A stretch of 64,000 nucleotides of DNA from Vandammella animalimorsus (GTDB lineage: Bacteria > Pseudomonadota > Gammaproteobacteria > Burkholderiales > Burkholderiaceae_C): positions 62,001 to 126,000 of the forward strand of contig NZ_NSJB01000004.1 of NCBI RefSeq assembly GCF_002285265.1, written 5' to 3'. The translations under genes and the position numbers were made by a program. The notes under the pieces were generated by a model, which searched no databases, was not told the origin of the DNA, and was given only the letters and a program-made list of their open reading frames with translations. Below, one piece after another: positions 56,812-64,000 of this stretch. Positions within the stretch are counted from its first letter, which is position 1. Each line of letters opens with the position of its first letter.

Positions 56812-56876
56812 CAACCAACGGTGACAGCAGCGGGGGCGCAGCCGGCACCCATGCCCCCACAAAGGCCAGTCCCTCC

Positions 56877-56900
56877 GCAATAGGGCAATAGGGCAATAGG
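56877..56900 (+). repeat. Three perfect 8-bp tandem repeats
   Basis: GCAATAGG occurs three times without a break in the intergenic DNA after the TctC gene. It is a possible slippage site. Confidence 0.95.
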
Positions 56901-56966
56901 ACTGGTCGGTGTGCCGCCCCCACAGAAGCTGCCACTGCAACTGTGACCCGGCACAGCCCCCAAAAC

Positions 56967-57014
56967 GATGGCCTTGGGCACAACAGACGCGGCGCCCAAG
57001 GCCATCATTTTTTG
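56967..57014. terminator. Terminator between the convergent TctC and pilD genes
   Basis: A 13-bp perfect stem, GATGGCCTTGGGC paired with GCCCAAGGCCATC, has a 14-base loop, with ATTTTTT on its right side and AAAA on its left. It fits the plus-strand TctC transcript best and may also stop the pilD transcript. Confidence 0.88.
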
Positions 57015-57041
57015 TAGGCTACGGAGCCTGCAAGACGCCTC

Positions 57042-57920
57042 TCAGAAACCCATCAGCCCGTTCAGCCAACCATTCACCCGCTCAGGCGTACACCACAAAA
57101 CCAATAAGCCCGCGCCACCAAGGAAAGGGCCGTAAGGGATATAGCCGCCTTCGCGCAGGCCTTGACGCAATTTGAGCACCACGCCCACCACGGCCCCCAA
57201 CAAGGACGAGGCCAACACAATGGGCAACACCGCCCCAGCCCCCAGCCAGGCGCCCAGGGCCGCCAGCAGCTTGAAGTCGCCGTGGCCCATCCCCTCTTTC
57301 TTGGTCACCAGCTTGAACAGCATGGCGATCGACCAAAGCGACAAATACCCCACGGCCGCCCCGAGCACCGACTGGCGCAGCGGCACGGCAATCAGCCCTG
57401 CCCAAGAGGCCATCAACCCCGCCCACAGCAAGGGCAGCGTCAGGGAGTCGGGCAGCAAGGTCGTGTCCCAGTCGATCAGAATCAGGGCAATCAAGACCGC
57501 ACAGAAAAGCGCCCAGGCCGCAGCCGTCCAGCTCACGCCCCACTGATGGCCGCAAAACGCAAACGCGGCCGCCGTCGCCAGCTCCACCAAGGGGTAGCGC
57601 ATGCCAATCGGCGTTTTGCACGCCCTGCAACGCCCGCGCAGCAGCAGATAACTGAGCACCGGGACATTTTCCAGCGCAGAAACAGGGTGCCCGCAGGCCC
57701 GGCAGCGCGAACGTGGCGTCACCAGATTGAATGGCGTCGTATCCCCAGCGGCATCATCGGGCAGCCCGACCCCCTGCTCACGCAGAAAAGCCACGCTGTC
57801 ATGCCGCCAGGCTCGCTGCAGCATGACAGGCAGCCGGTACACCACCACATTGAGAAAGCTGCCGATGAGCAGACCCGAGAGGGCAAAGATCAGCGTCGCC
57901 GCCCAGGCATCCAAAGCCAT
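57042..57920 (-). CDS. pilD: Prepilin leader peptidase and N-methyltransferase PilD
   Basis: The 292-residue inner-membrane aspartic protease cleaves and methylates type IV prepilins and pseudopilins. It has two CxxC pairs (CRACGHP and CRACKTP) of the methyltransferase zinc region, and the catalytic Asp residues in LIDWDTTLLPD and GMGHGDFKLLAALGAW. Its ATG shares one base with the pilC stop (TGATG). It is the last gene of pilB-pilC-pilD; coaE and zapD, which commonly follow in relatives, are not here. Confidence 0.95.
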   Translation of the reverse strand: MALDAWAATLIFALSGLLIGSFLNVVVYRLPVMLQRAWRHDSVAFLREQGVGLPDDAAGDTTPFNLVTPRSRCRACGHPVSALENVPVLSYLLLRGRCRACKTPIGMRYPLVELATAAAFAFCGHQWGVSWTAAAWALFCAVLIALILIDWDTTLLPDSLTLPLLWAGLMASWAGLIAVPLRQSVLGAAVGYLSLWSIAMLFKLVTKKEGMGHGDFKLLAALGAWLGAGAVLPIVLASSLLGAVVGVVLKLRQGLREGGYIPYGPFLGGAGLLVLWCTPERVNGWLNGLMGF

Positions 57921-59161
57921 CAAACCACCTGCCCCAGCTTGAAGATCGGCAAGTACATGGCCACCACAATGCCACCAATCAATGTACCCAACACCACGAT
58001 GATGATGGGCTCCATCAAGGAGGACAGACCCTCCACCTTGGCGTCCACCTCGGCCTCGTAATAATCGGCCGCCTTGGACAGCATGTGATCCAGCGAACCC
58101 GATTCCTCGCCAATGGCCGTCATTTGCAGCACCATGGATGGGAACACATTGGCGCTGGTCATCGCCGCCGTGAGGCTGGTGCCGGTGGCCACCTCTTTTT
58201 GAATCTCTTCCGTGGCCTTGCGGTACACATAATTGCCCGATGCCCCGCCCACAGCATCGAGCGACTCCACCAGCGGCACCCCGGCCGCAAACATGGTGGA
58301 GAGTGTGCGCGTCCAGCGCGCAATGCTGGACATGTTCACCAACTCACCAAAAATCGGCAGTTTCAGCAAAGTGCGATCGACGAATATCTGCACTTTCTCA
58401 TTGCGGCGCCAGGCCTGGTAGGCGAAATAGCCCCCAGCTCCAAGGACGATAGCAATTAGCCAAAACCATTTCACGATGAAGTCACTCATCCCCATGACCA
58501 TCAAGGTAGGCGCTGGCAAATCTGCTCCAAAGCTAGAAAACACCTCCTTAAAGGCCGGGATCACCCAAATCATGATCACTGTCAACACCACCGCAGCAAC
58601 CACCAGCACTGCAATGGGATACATCAGCGCTGACTTGATCTTTGACTTAAGGGCTTCAATCTTCTCCATGTAGGTGGCCAAGCGGTCCAACAGATCTTCC
58701 AGAATACCTGCGGCCTCACCCGCCTCAACCAAGTTGCAGTAGAGATTATCAAAATACAGTGGGTATTTTCGGAATGCCGCACTCAAGGGACTGCCGCTTT
58801 CCACATCGGCCTTGATGTTGTTGAGCAAACGGGTGACATTGGGGTTGGGGTTGCCTCGCGCCACGATATCGAACGACTGCAGCAATGGCACGCCAGCGCG
58901 CATCATGGTGGCCAATTGGCGCGTAAAGACGGCAATATCACGGCCCTTGATCTTTTTGCCGGATTTCATGCGGCGCTTCTTGATCTTGGTCGCGAAAATC
59001 CCTTGGCGGCGCAGGCTGGCCCGCACCTGGTTCTCGCCCGCGGCCATCATTTCCCCACGCACTACGCGGGCGTTGCGATCCTTGCCTTCCCATTCATAAA
59101 GAAATGACTTGGTGGCGCTTTTGGTTTTGCCTTTGCTTGCAGCCGCAGTAGTGGTTGCCAT
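57920..59161 (-). CDS. pilC: Type IV pilus inner-membrane platform protein PilC
   Basis: The 413-residue GspF-type platform protein has two GspF repeats (FTRQLATMMRAGVPLLQSFDIVARG and RWTRTLSTMFAAGVPLVESLDAVGG) and three membrane segments (about residues 175, 225 and 385). It couples the PilB motor to pilus assembly. It starts 30 bp after pilB. The length is typical (about 405). Confidence 0.96.
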   Translation of the reverse strand: MATTTAAASKGKTKSATKSFLYEWEGKDRNARVVRGEMMAAGENQVRASLRRQGIFATKIKKRRMKSGKKIKGRDIAVFTRQLATMMRAGVPLLQSFDIVARGNPNPNVTRLLNNIKADVESGSPLSAAFRKYPLYFDNLYCNLVEAGEAAGILEDLLDRLATYMEKIEALKSKIKSALMYPIAVLVVAAVVLTVIMIWVIPAFKEVFSSFGADLPAPTLMVMGMSDFIVKWFWLIAIVLGAGGYFAYQAWRRNEKVQIFVDRTLLKLPIFGELVNMSSIARWTRTLSTMFAAGVPLVESLDAVGGASGNYVYRKATEEIQKEVATGTSLTAAMTSANVFPSMVLQMTAIGEESGSLDHMLSKAADYYEAEVDAKVEGLSSLMEPIIIVVLGTLIGGIVVAMYLPIFKLGQVV

Positions 59162-59191
59162 GATTTCTAGCCCTCGTTGTTATGCAGAGAA

Positions 59192-60922
59192 TTATTCATT
59201 GGTCACAGCCAGCACTTCTTCCAGAGAAGTCACGCCCAGCTTGACTTTTTGCAGCCCGGACTGGCGCAGTGTGCGCACGCCTTCTTTTTCTGCCTGCTCC
59301 TGAATTTCGATGGCAGAGCCGTCGTTGAGGATGATGCGCTGGATCTCCTCACTGATGGGCATCACCTGATAAATACCCACCCGCCCCTTGTAGCCGTTGT
59401 TGCACGCCGAGCAGCCCACCGGCTTGTAAGGCACCCAGGAGCCGTCGAGATCGTCGTAATTGAAACCGGCATCAATCAAGGCATCCACCGGGATATCGGT
59501 CTCTTCCTTGCACTGATTGCACAGGCGACGCGCCAGGCGCTGCGCAGTGATCAGAATCACGCTGGATGCGATATTGAAGGGGGCAATGCCCATGTTGCGC
59601 AAGCGCGTCAATGTGGTCGGGGCATCGTTGGTGTGCAGCGTGGACAAGACCAAGTGCCCGGTTTGGGCGGCCTTGATGGCGATGTCCGCCGTTTCCAGGT
59701 CACGAATCTCACCGACCATGATGATGTCGGGATCTTGGCGCAAAAACGATTTCAGGGCCGCCGCAAACGTCAAACCAGCCTTTTCATTGACGTTGACCTG
59801 ATTCACGCCAGGCAGGTTGATTTCCGAGGGGTCTTCCGCCGTCGAGATATTCACCCCTGGCTTGTTCAACAGGTTCAGGCAGGTGTACAGGGACACCGTT
59901 TTACCCGAGCCAGTTGGCCCGGTCACCAGCACCATGCCATAGGGCCGCTCGATGGCCGTAAGCAGGCGCTCCTTTTCGATCGGCTCGTAGCCCAGCGCAT
60001 CGATGCCGATTTTGGCGTTGCTGGAGTCCAGAATACGAATGACGATTTTCTCGCCAAACAGTGTGGGCAAGGTACTGACACGAAAATCGATGGATTTGCC
60101 ACCGATGCGCATTTTGGTTCGGCCATCCTGCGGAATGCGCTTTTCTGCAATGTCCAGCCGTGAAATCACCTTGATCCGCGATGCCAGGCGCTCCTTGATG
60201 GCAACAGGCGGCGCAGCATATTCACGCAGCTCGCCGTCAATGCGAAAGCGCACACGGTAATTGAATTCATACGGCTCGAAATGCAGATCCGAAGCCCCCA
60301 GACGGTAGGCATCGATGATCATTTTGTGCAGAAACCGTACGACAGGAGCGTCCTCTGCGTCACTGGCAGCATCACCCGCCCCGTCTTCCGCCACTTCTTC
60401 AACAGCACCATCGAGCTCATCGAACTGGAAGTCCGAAGATTGGCCATCCAGTGCGTTGGCCTTGGCCAGCTCATCGAGCAAGGCTGCGACCTTGTCGTGC
60501 GCGGCCACCAGCCATTCGATGGAGGCCTGGGTGGCAAATTTGAGCTTTTCCGCCGTATCGCGATTGCTGGGGTCGGCGCTGGCGACGATCAGCCGATTCT
60601 GGCGCTTGCCCAGCACAATCACTTTGTAGGACAGGCACAGCTTCAAATCCAGCAGATCGGCCGGCAGTCGCATGGCATCGACGGCGCCCAGATCAATATA
60701 GGGCACGGCAAAAACATCCGAAATGGTTTTTGCCGCCTGGGTGGCTGACAGAACGTTGCCTTCGACCAGTGCACTGAGAAAGTCACGCCCTTCGTTGCGG
60801 GCACGCTGCAGTGTGGTATCCACCTGCTCCTGCGTCAGCTGCTTGGCAACCAGAAACGCCCTTGCAACGCTGGGCACGACCAGTTCGGCAGTGGCTTTTT
60901 TGGTGAGGTCTTCAGTGGCCAT
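59192..60922 (-). CDS. pilB: Type IV pilus assembly ATPase PilB
   Basis: The 576-residue hexameric secretion-type ATPase drives pilus extension. It has an N-terminal GspE-N domain, Walker A GPTGSGKT, Asp box and Walker B (DPDIIMVGEIRD), His box (HLVLSTLHTNDA) and a tetracysteine zinc site (CNQC and CSAC). The length is typical (about 570). It is the first gene of the pilBCD operon. The 288 bp upstream, shared with the divergent M23 peptidase gene, contain both promoters but no clear motif. Confidence 0.97.
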   Translation of the reverse strand: MATEDLTKKATAELVVPSVARAFLVAKQLTQEQVDTTLQRARNEGRDFLSALVEGNVLSATQAAKTISDVFAVPYIDLGAVDAMRLPADLLDLKLCLSYKVIVLGKRQNRLIVASADPSNRDTAEKLKFATQASIEWLVAAHDKVAALLDELAKANALDGQSSDFQFDELDGAVEEVAEDGAGDAASDAEDAPVVRFLHKMIIDAYRLGASDLHFEPYEFNYRVRFRIDGELREYAAPPVAIKERLASRIKVISRLDIAEKRIPQDGRTKMRIGGKSIDFRVSTLPTLFGEKIVIRILDSSNAKIGIDALGYEPIEKERLLTAIERPYGMVLVTGPTGSGKTVSLYTCLNLLNKPGVNISTAEDPSEINLPGVNQVNVNEKAGLTFAAALKSFLRQDPDIIMVGEIRDLETADIAIKAAQTGHLVLSTLHTNDAPTTLTRLRNMGIAPFNIASSVILITAQRLARRLCNQCKEETDIPVDALIDAGFNYDDLDGSWVPYKPVGCSACNNGYKGRVGIYQVMPISEEIQRIILNDGSAIEIQEQAEKEGVRTLRQSGLQKVKLGVTSLEEVLAVTNE

Positions 60923-61210
60923 TTGTCAGCGACACGGTGTGGGGTTTCAAAATGAAAATGCGGCAGCAGCGAGCAGATCGGTCTGTGCAGTGTATCGGAT
61001 TTCCGTACAAGTGGTTACGTTTGCCCCAGGGTAATCCCCAGCAAACGTTAACTATTCTTATCCTGTTGTTTTTTCAGCAGATTTGCGGGCATGCTCGCCA
61101 GGCAGGCGACATGGGCATGTTCTGCGCTTTCAGCTCGCGCAGCGCAGGCGATGGGCCTACACTGGCTGCCGCCAGCCAATCCCGGATAGTGCCCCTACCG
61201 ACATCTGCCT

Positions 61211-62128
61211 ATGCCACCCATGCACCCTCCCTCCATATCGACCTCACGCCAGCTGCGCAAGACTGCGCCGGCCACGTCACGCCCGCACCGCTGGCTCACT
61301 GCCTGGCTGCTGGCCATGCCACTGCTGGGCGGCGCCACGCTGGCACAAACACCCCCCGCAGGCACAGGCGCCGGGGCGCTGCGCTTTCCCGCCAGCGTTC
61401 AGCAGGGCTCCATGGTGATCGGCCGCGTACTCGCTGGCAGCCATGTGCAATACCGGGGCCGGGTGCTGCGCACCACCAGCTATGGCACGGTCGTGTTCGG
61501 CGTGGGCCGCAATGAGCCAGGCCCGGCGATTGTGCAGGTGCGCACTCCCGATGGCCGCCAGCTGACGGCCACAGTTCAGGTCACGGCGCGCGACTGGCCC
61601 ACCGAATACGTCAAGGGGGTGCCGCCCAAAACGGCCAGCCCCAAAGGGGAACTTGCCGAGCGCATCAAGCGCGAGCAGGCCCAGGTCACCGCCGCGCGCC
61701 AGCGCGACGACGATCGCGCCGATTTTGCCCAGCCCTTCATCTGGCCCGTCAAGGGGCGCATCAGCGGGCGCTTTGGCAACGCGCGCGTCTACAACGGCAT
61801 CCCCAGTGGCAGCGGCCACTCGGGCATGGACATCGCCGCCCCCACCGGCACACCGGTCAAAGCGCCCGCTGGCGGCATCGTCACCTTTGCCAACCCCAAT
61901 CTGTTCCTGACCGGCGGCACGCTGCTGATCGACCACGGCTTTGGCATCAGCTCCAATTTCCTGCACCTCTCGCGCATCGACGTGCAGGTCGGCCAGCGCG
62001 TCGAACAAGGGCAGGTCATCGCCGCCGTCGGCGCCACCGGGCGCGCCACCGGGCCGCATCTGCACTGGGGCATGAACTGGTTCGATGTGCGCCTGGATCC
62101 GCTGCTGGTGCTGGAGCGCAAGCCGTAA
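61211..62128 (+). CDS. M23 family metallopeptidase (LytM domain)
   Basis: The 305-residue exported murein hydrolase has a positively charged N-terminus with a hydrophobic segment (WLTAWLLAMPLLGGATLAQ), a beta-rich middle domain (about 55-130), and a C-terminal M23 domain with zinc-site motifs GHSGMDIAAPTGTPV and GPHLHWGMNWF. The conserved residues are present, so the enzyme should be active on peptidoglycan cross-links. Its stop overlaps the rimI start (TAATG). Confidence 0.92.
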   Translation: MPPMHPPSISTSRQLRKTAPATSRPHRWLTAWLLAMPLLGGATLAQTPPAGTGAGALRFPASVQQGSMVIGRVLAGSHVQYRGRVLRTTSYGTVVFGVGRNEPGPAIVQVRTPDGRQLTATVQVTARDWPTEYVKGVPPKTASPKGELAERIKREQAQVTAARQRDDDRADFAQPFIWPVKGRISGRFGNARVYNGIPSGSGHSGMDIAAPTGTPVKAPAGGIVTFANPNLFLTGGTLLIDHGFGISSNFLHLSRIDVQVGQRVEQGQVIAAVGATGRATGPHLHWGMNWFDVRLDPLLVLERKP

Positions 62129-62652
62129 TGCCCCCTGCCAGCGCAGACCCCATGGCCACCCCCACTCCAGCGGCCGGCTGCCACTGGCGCGCCATGGCCC
62201 CGGACGATCTGGATACCGTGCTGCCCATCGAACAGGCCAGCCACAGCCACCCCTGGAGCCGAGGCAACTTCGCAGACTCCATCGCCACAGGCTTTTACAT
62301 GCCTTGCCTGTGGCAAGAGCAGCGCCTGCTGGGCTATCTGGTGGCCATGCCCGGGGTGGACGAGGCACACCTGCTCAACCTCACCGTCGCCCCGGCCTGC
62401 CGCGGCCTGGGCTTGGGCCGCCTGCTGCTGCAGGCGCTGGAGCTCTGGGCCCTGCGCCAGCGCGCCGCCCAGCTGTGGCTGGAAGTGCGGCAAGGCAACA
62501 CCCGCGCCCAGGCCGTTTATGCGGCGGCGGGCTACCAGAGCATCGCTGTGCGCAAGCACTATTACCCGCTCGACGGCCAGCGGCGCGAGCACGCCATCGT
62601 GATGTGCAAATCCTTGGCCATGGCGCCAGCCCCTGCCGCCGAATGCGGTTAG
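62128..62652 (+). CDS. rimI: Ribosomal-protein-alanine N-acetyltransferase RimI
   Basis: The 174-residue GNAT acetyltransferase acetylates the N-terminus of ribosomal protein S18. It has IEQASHSHPWSRGNFADSI, the acetyl-CoA loop LTVAPACRGLGLGRLLLQAL and EVRQGNTRAQAVYAAAGYQS. It overlaps the peptidase gene by one base. In many relatives tsaB precedes rimI; here an M23 peptidase takes that place. Its TAG stop lies at the first bases of a short dispersed repeat. Confidence 0.93.
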   Translation: MPPASADPMATPTPAAGCHWRAMAPDDLDTVLPIEQASHSHPWSRGNFADSIATGFYMPCLWQEQRLLGYLVAMPGVDEAHLLNLTVAPACRGLGLGRLLLQALELWALRQRAAQLWLEVRQGNTRAQAVYAAAGYQSIAVRKHYYPLDGQRREHAIVMCKSLAMAPAPAAECG

Positions 62653-62715
62653 AGCGTGTTATGCACTTTGCCCCGCGCGCGAGTCGCAGCGCCGCACCTT
62701 TGAACGGGCTCTTAC
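62649..62715. repeat. Short repeat with inverted ends between rimI and the next gene
   Basis: It starts TTAGAGCGTGTTATGCACTT and ends CCTTTGAACGGGCTCTTAC. The ends are imperfect inverted copies (TAGAGCGTGTT and, on the other strand, TAAGAGCCCGTT). It resembles the outer ends of the longer repeat family but has a different middle. Confidence 0.65.
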
Positions 62716-62767
62716 AATCGGCCGCCGTCTTTCGCCTCCCTGTTCACCCCCTTTTTTGCCCTTGGCC

Positions 62768-63613
62768 ATGCCCAGCCGCCCCGACAGCGCCAGCCCCCCC
62801 TGGCTGGATGCCCGACGCCACGCCATGCTGCAGGCCATGGGGGCAGATCCATGGTGGCTCGGGCCGCCCACGCATGCGCCCGCAACAGAGCGCATCCCGG
62901 CAAACGCCGTGCTGCGCGGCCCTGAGGGCATGCCCGCAGCCGCTGCTGAGCCGGCCATGGCCGCGCCGCCCGCGCCCAGTAGGCCCACGGTGCCGGCCAG
63001 CGCCCCTCATGGCGTGTCGCCCGCCCCCGCCCGCTCAGCCCGCCCCCCTCTTGCGCGGGCTGCCGCAGCGCCCCAAACCCGGCCACCGGCCACAGCCCAT
63101 GCCGCCGGCCCCCCCGGCGCCACGGTGCTCACGCCTGCCGCACCACTGTTCCCGCCTGAGGCCGGCCAGGCGGCCCACGCCAGCTGCAACTGCCTGCTGG
63201 TCGTGGACGACTTGCGCCCGCTCGGGCCCGAGCACGATGCCGCGCTGACGCTGCTGCACAACATGGTGCGCGCCATGGGCCTGGCGCACAGCCCGGGACT
63301 GTGGTGCAGCTGGGCGCAGCGCCCTGCGGGCGAGCCGCAGCCCCAGGGGCATCAGGATTGGTCCTTGCAGGCCTGGCTGGCGCAGCAGCGCCCGGCCGTC
63401 ATCCTGGCCCTGGGCCTGAGCAGCGCCCAGCACCTGTTGGGCCAATCGCTGCCGCTGGGGGCGCTGCGCAAAACCCGGCACCAATTCGGCGGCACGGCAT
63501 TGGTGGTCAGCTACAGCCCCGCCTACCTGCTGCGCGCCGCACACGCCAAGCGCGATGCCTGGCGCGACCTGCAAGGCGCCATGCAACTGCTGCAGGCGCA
63601 GGCGCCGGGCTAA
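62768..63613 (+). CDS. Degenerate uracil-DNA-glycosylase-like protein
   Basis: The 281-residue protein falls into two parts. Residues 1-140 are low-complexity, rich in Ala and Pro, with WLDARRHAMLQAMGADPWW near the start. The C-terminal part looks like the UDG fold of family 4 (PAVILALGLSSAQHLLGQS, LRKTRHQFGGTALVVSYSPAYLLRAAHAKRDAWRDLQGAM). The cluster cysteines of family 4 enzymes are absent, the first motif (GEAPG) is replaced by VVDDLRP, and the catalytic-site HPAYLLR is SPAYLLR. Glycosylase activity is therefore doubtful. It lies next to rimI, where E. coli has holD, the psi subunit of DNA polymerase III. ATG 62768 is used. Confidence 0.65.
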   Translation: MPSRPDSASPPWLDARRHAMLQAMGADPWWLGPPTHAPATERIPANAVLRGPEGMPAAAAEPAMAAPPAPSRPTVPASAPHGVSPAPARSARPPLARAAAAPQTRPPATAHAAGPPGATVLTPAAPLFPPEAGQAAHASCNCLLVVDDLRPLGPEHDAALTLLHNMVRAMGLAHSPGLWCSWAQRPAGEPQPQGHQDWSLQAWLAQQRPAVILALGLSSAQHLLGQSLPLGALRKTRHQFGGTALVVSYSPAYLLRAAHAKRDAWRDLQGAMQLLQAQAPG

Positions 63614-63643
63614 AACGCCAGCTCGCGCGCCTGCCGCCAATGT

Positions 63644-63649
63644 CATAAT
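63644..63649 (+). promoter_or_regulatory. Probable -10 box for corA
   Basis: CATAAT is followed by CGCGCGC, the same arrangement as at rpmB and glyQ. It lies 120 bp before the corA ATG. The -35 is not clear. Confidence 0.4.
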
Positions 63650-63768
63650 CGCGCGCTGTTGCGCAACGGCTCCTGGGCTGAGTTTGAGAGGACAGGCTCT
63701 GAAAGCCCCACCCCAGCCACCACCTTCGCCCCTTCCCGCAACCCGTCACGCCGCAATGGAGCGCCCCG

Positions 63769-64000
63769 ATGCTCAATGTCTTCGTCCTGGTCAATGGCCG
63801 CCTGGTGCAAAAGGACATCGAAACCCTGCATGACCTGACCCAGTTCCAGCCCGTCTGGGTGGACATGGAATCGCCCACGCAGGAGGAAAAGCTCTGGATC
63901 AAGCAGCATTTTTCCTTGCACATTCCGGACGATGCGGTGGACGACGACATCGAGGAATCGGCGCGCTTTTACGAGGAAGACAACGGCGAGCTGCACATCC
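63769..64000 (+). CDS. corA: Magnesium/cobalt transporter CorA, 5' part
   Basis: Only the first 77 codons are in the window; the gene runs off the right edge. The visible cytoplasmic domain (MLNVFVLVNGRLVQ; LTQFQPVWVDMESPTQEEKLWIKQHF; IPDDAVDDDIEESARFYEED) matches the N-terminal funnel domain of CorA transporters. The membrane region with GMN is not seen. ATG 63769 gives the family-typical start. Confidence 0.85.
   Translation, partial: MLNVFVLVNGRLVQKDIETLHDLTQFQPVWVDMESPTQEEKLWIKQHFSLHIPDDAVDDDIEESARFYEEDNGELHI

Overview
This window is GC-rich chromosomal DNA that looks like a betaproteobacterium of the Burkholderiales, most likely family Comamonadaceae. The reasons are several tripartite-tricarboxylate (TctC/Bug) binding proteins, a CIRCE-controlled rpoH, a split glyQ/glyS glycyl-tRNA synthetase, a DUF1631 protein, an IPTL-CTERM surface protein, a pilB-pilC-pilD cluster and a ctaA-ctaB-SCO1 cluster. 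I saw no tRNA, rRNA or CRISPR. Genus and species cannot be fixed from the sequence alone.

Layout. 1-7.4 kb: end of a uracil/xanthine permease, a trpG/pabA glutaminase, a ugpC-ugpB-ugpA-ugpE glycerol-3-phosphate importer closed by an EEP-type phosphodiesterase, then rpmB-rpmG. 7.5-15.2 kb: a tyrosine phosphatase, gluQ, rpoH behind a perfect CIRCE operator, a small acidic secreted protein, an orphan TctC, and the minus-strand ctaA-ctaB-SCO1 heme A/copper assembly operon. 15.8-24.7 kb: glyQ and glyS separated by an ABM-domain gene and a VapBC-like toxin-antitoxin pair, then a CZB zinc-sensor protein, uvrA and a methyltransferase. 24.8-32.5 kb: a transport and catabolism block with an amino-acid-type ABC importer lacking its ATPase, a trimethylamine-dehydrogenase-like flavoenzyme and a complete tctCBA transporter. 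32.7-43.3 kb: a SlyD-like FKBP, a TonB siderophore receptor, a large lectin/Ig-like IPTL-CTERM protein and the sitABCD Mn/Fe importer. 43.3-46.3 kb: tehB, cytochrome b561 and two YceI genes. 46.3-53.9 kb: an IS110 remnant, the DUF1631 gene and yajC-secD-secF. 54.5-64 kb: a CoA-transferase with a TctC protein, pilBCD, an M23 peptidase, rimI, a degenerate uracil-DNA-glycosylase-like gene and the start of corA.

Much of the window is housekeeping (translation, Sec export, type IV pili, cytochrome oxidase maturation, DNA repair), broken up by uptake systems for glycerol-3-phosphate, carboxylates, amines or amino acids, siderophores and Mn/Fe.

The most notable signal outside the genes is a family of fold-back repeats whose arms resemble AGAGCCTGTTCAAAATCTC. 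Three long copies (about 145-190 bp) and several short ones lie at gene 3' ends. In at least five cases the outermost bases of the repeat are the stop codon of the neighbouring gene. One copy sits inside the yajC-secDF operon, and two flank the IS110 remnant. All alignments here were made by eye, and protein names rest on recognised motifs and family resemblance, not on database searches.
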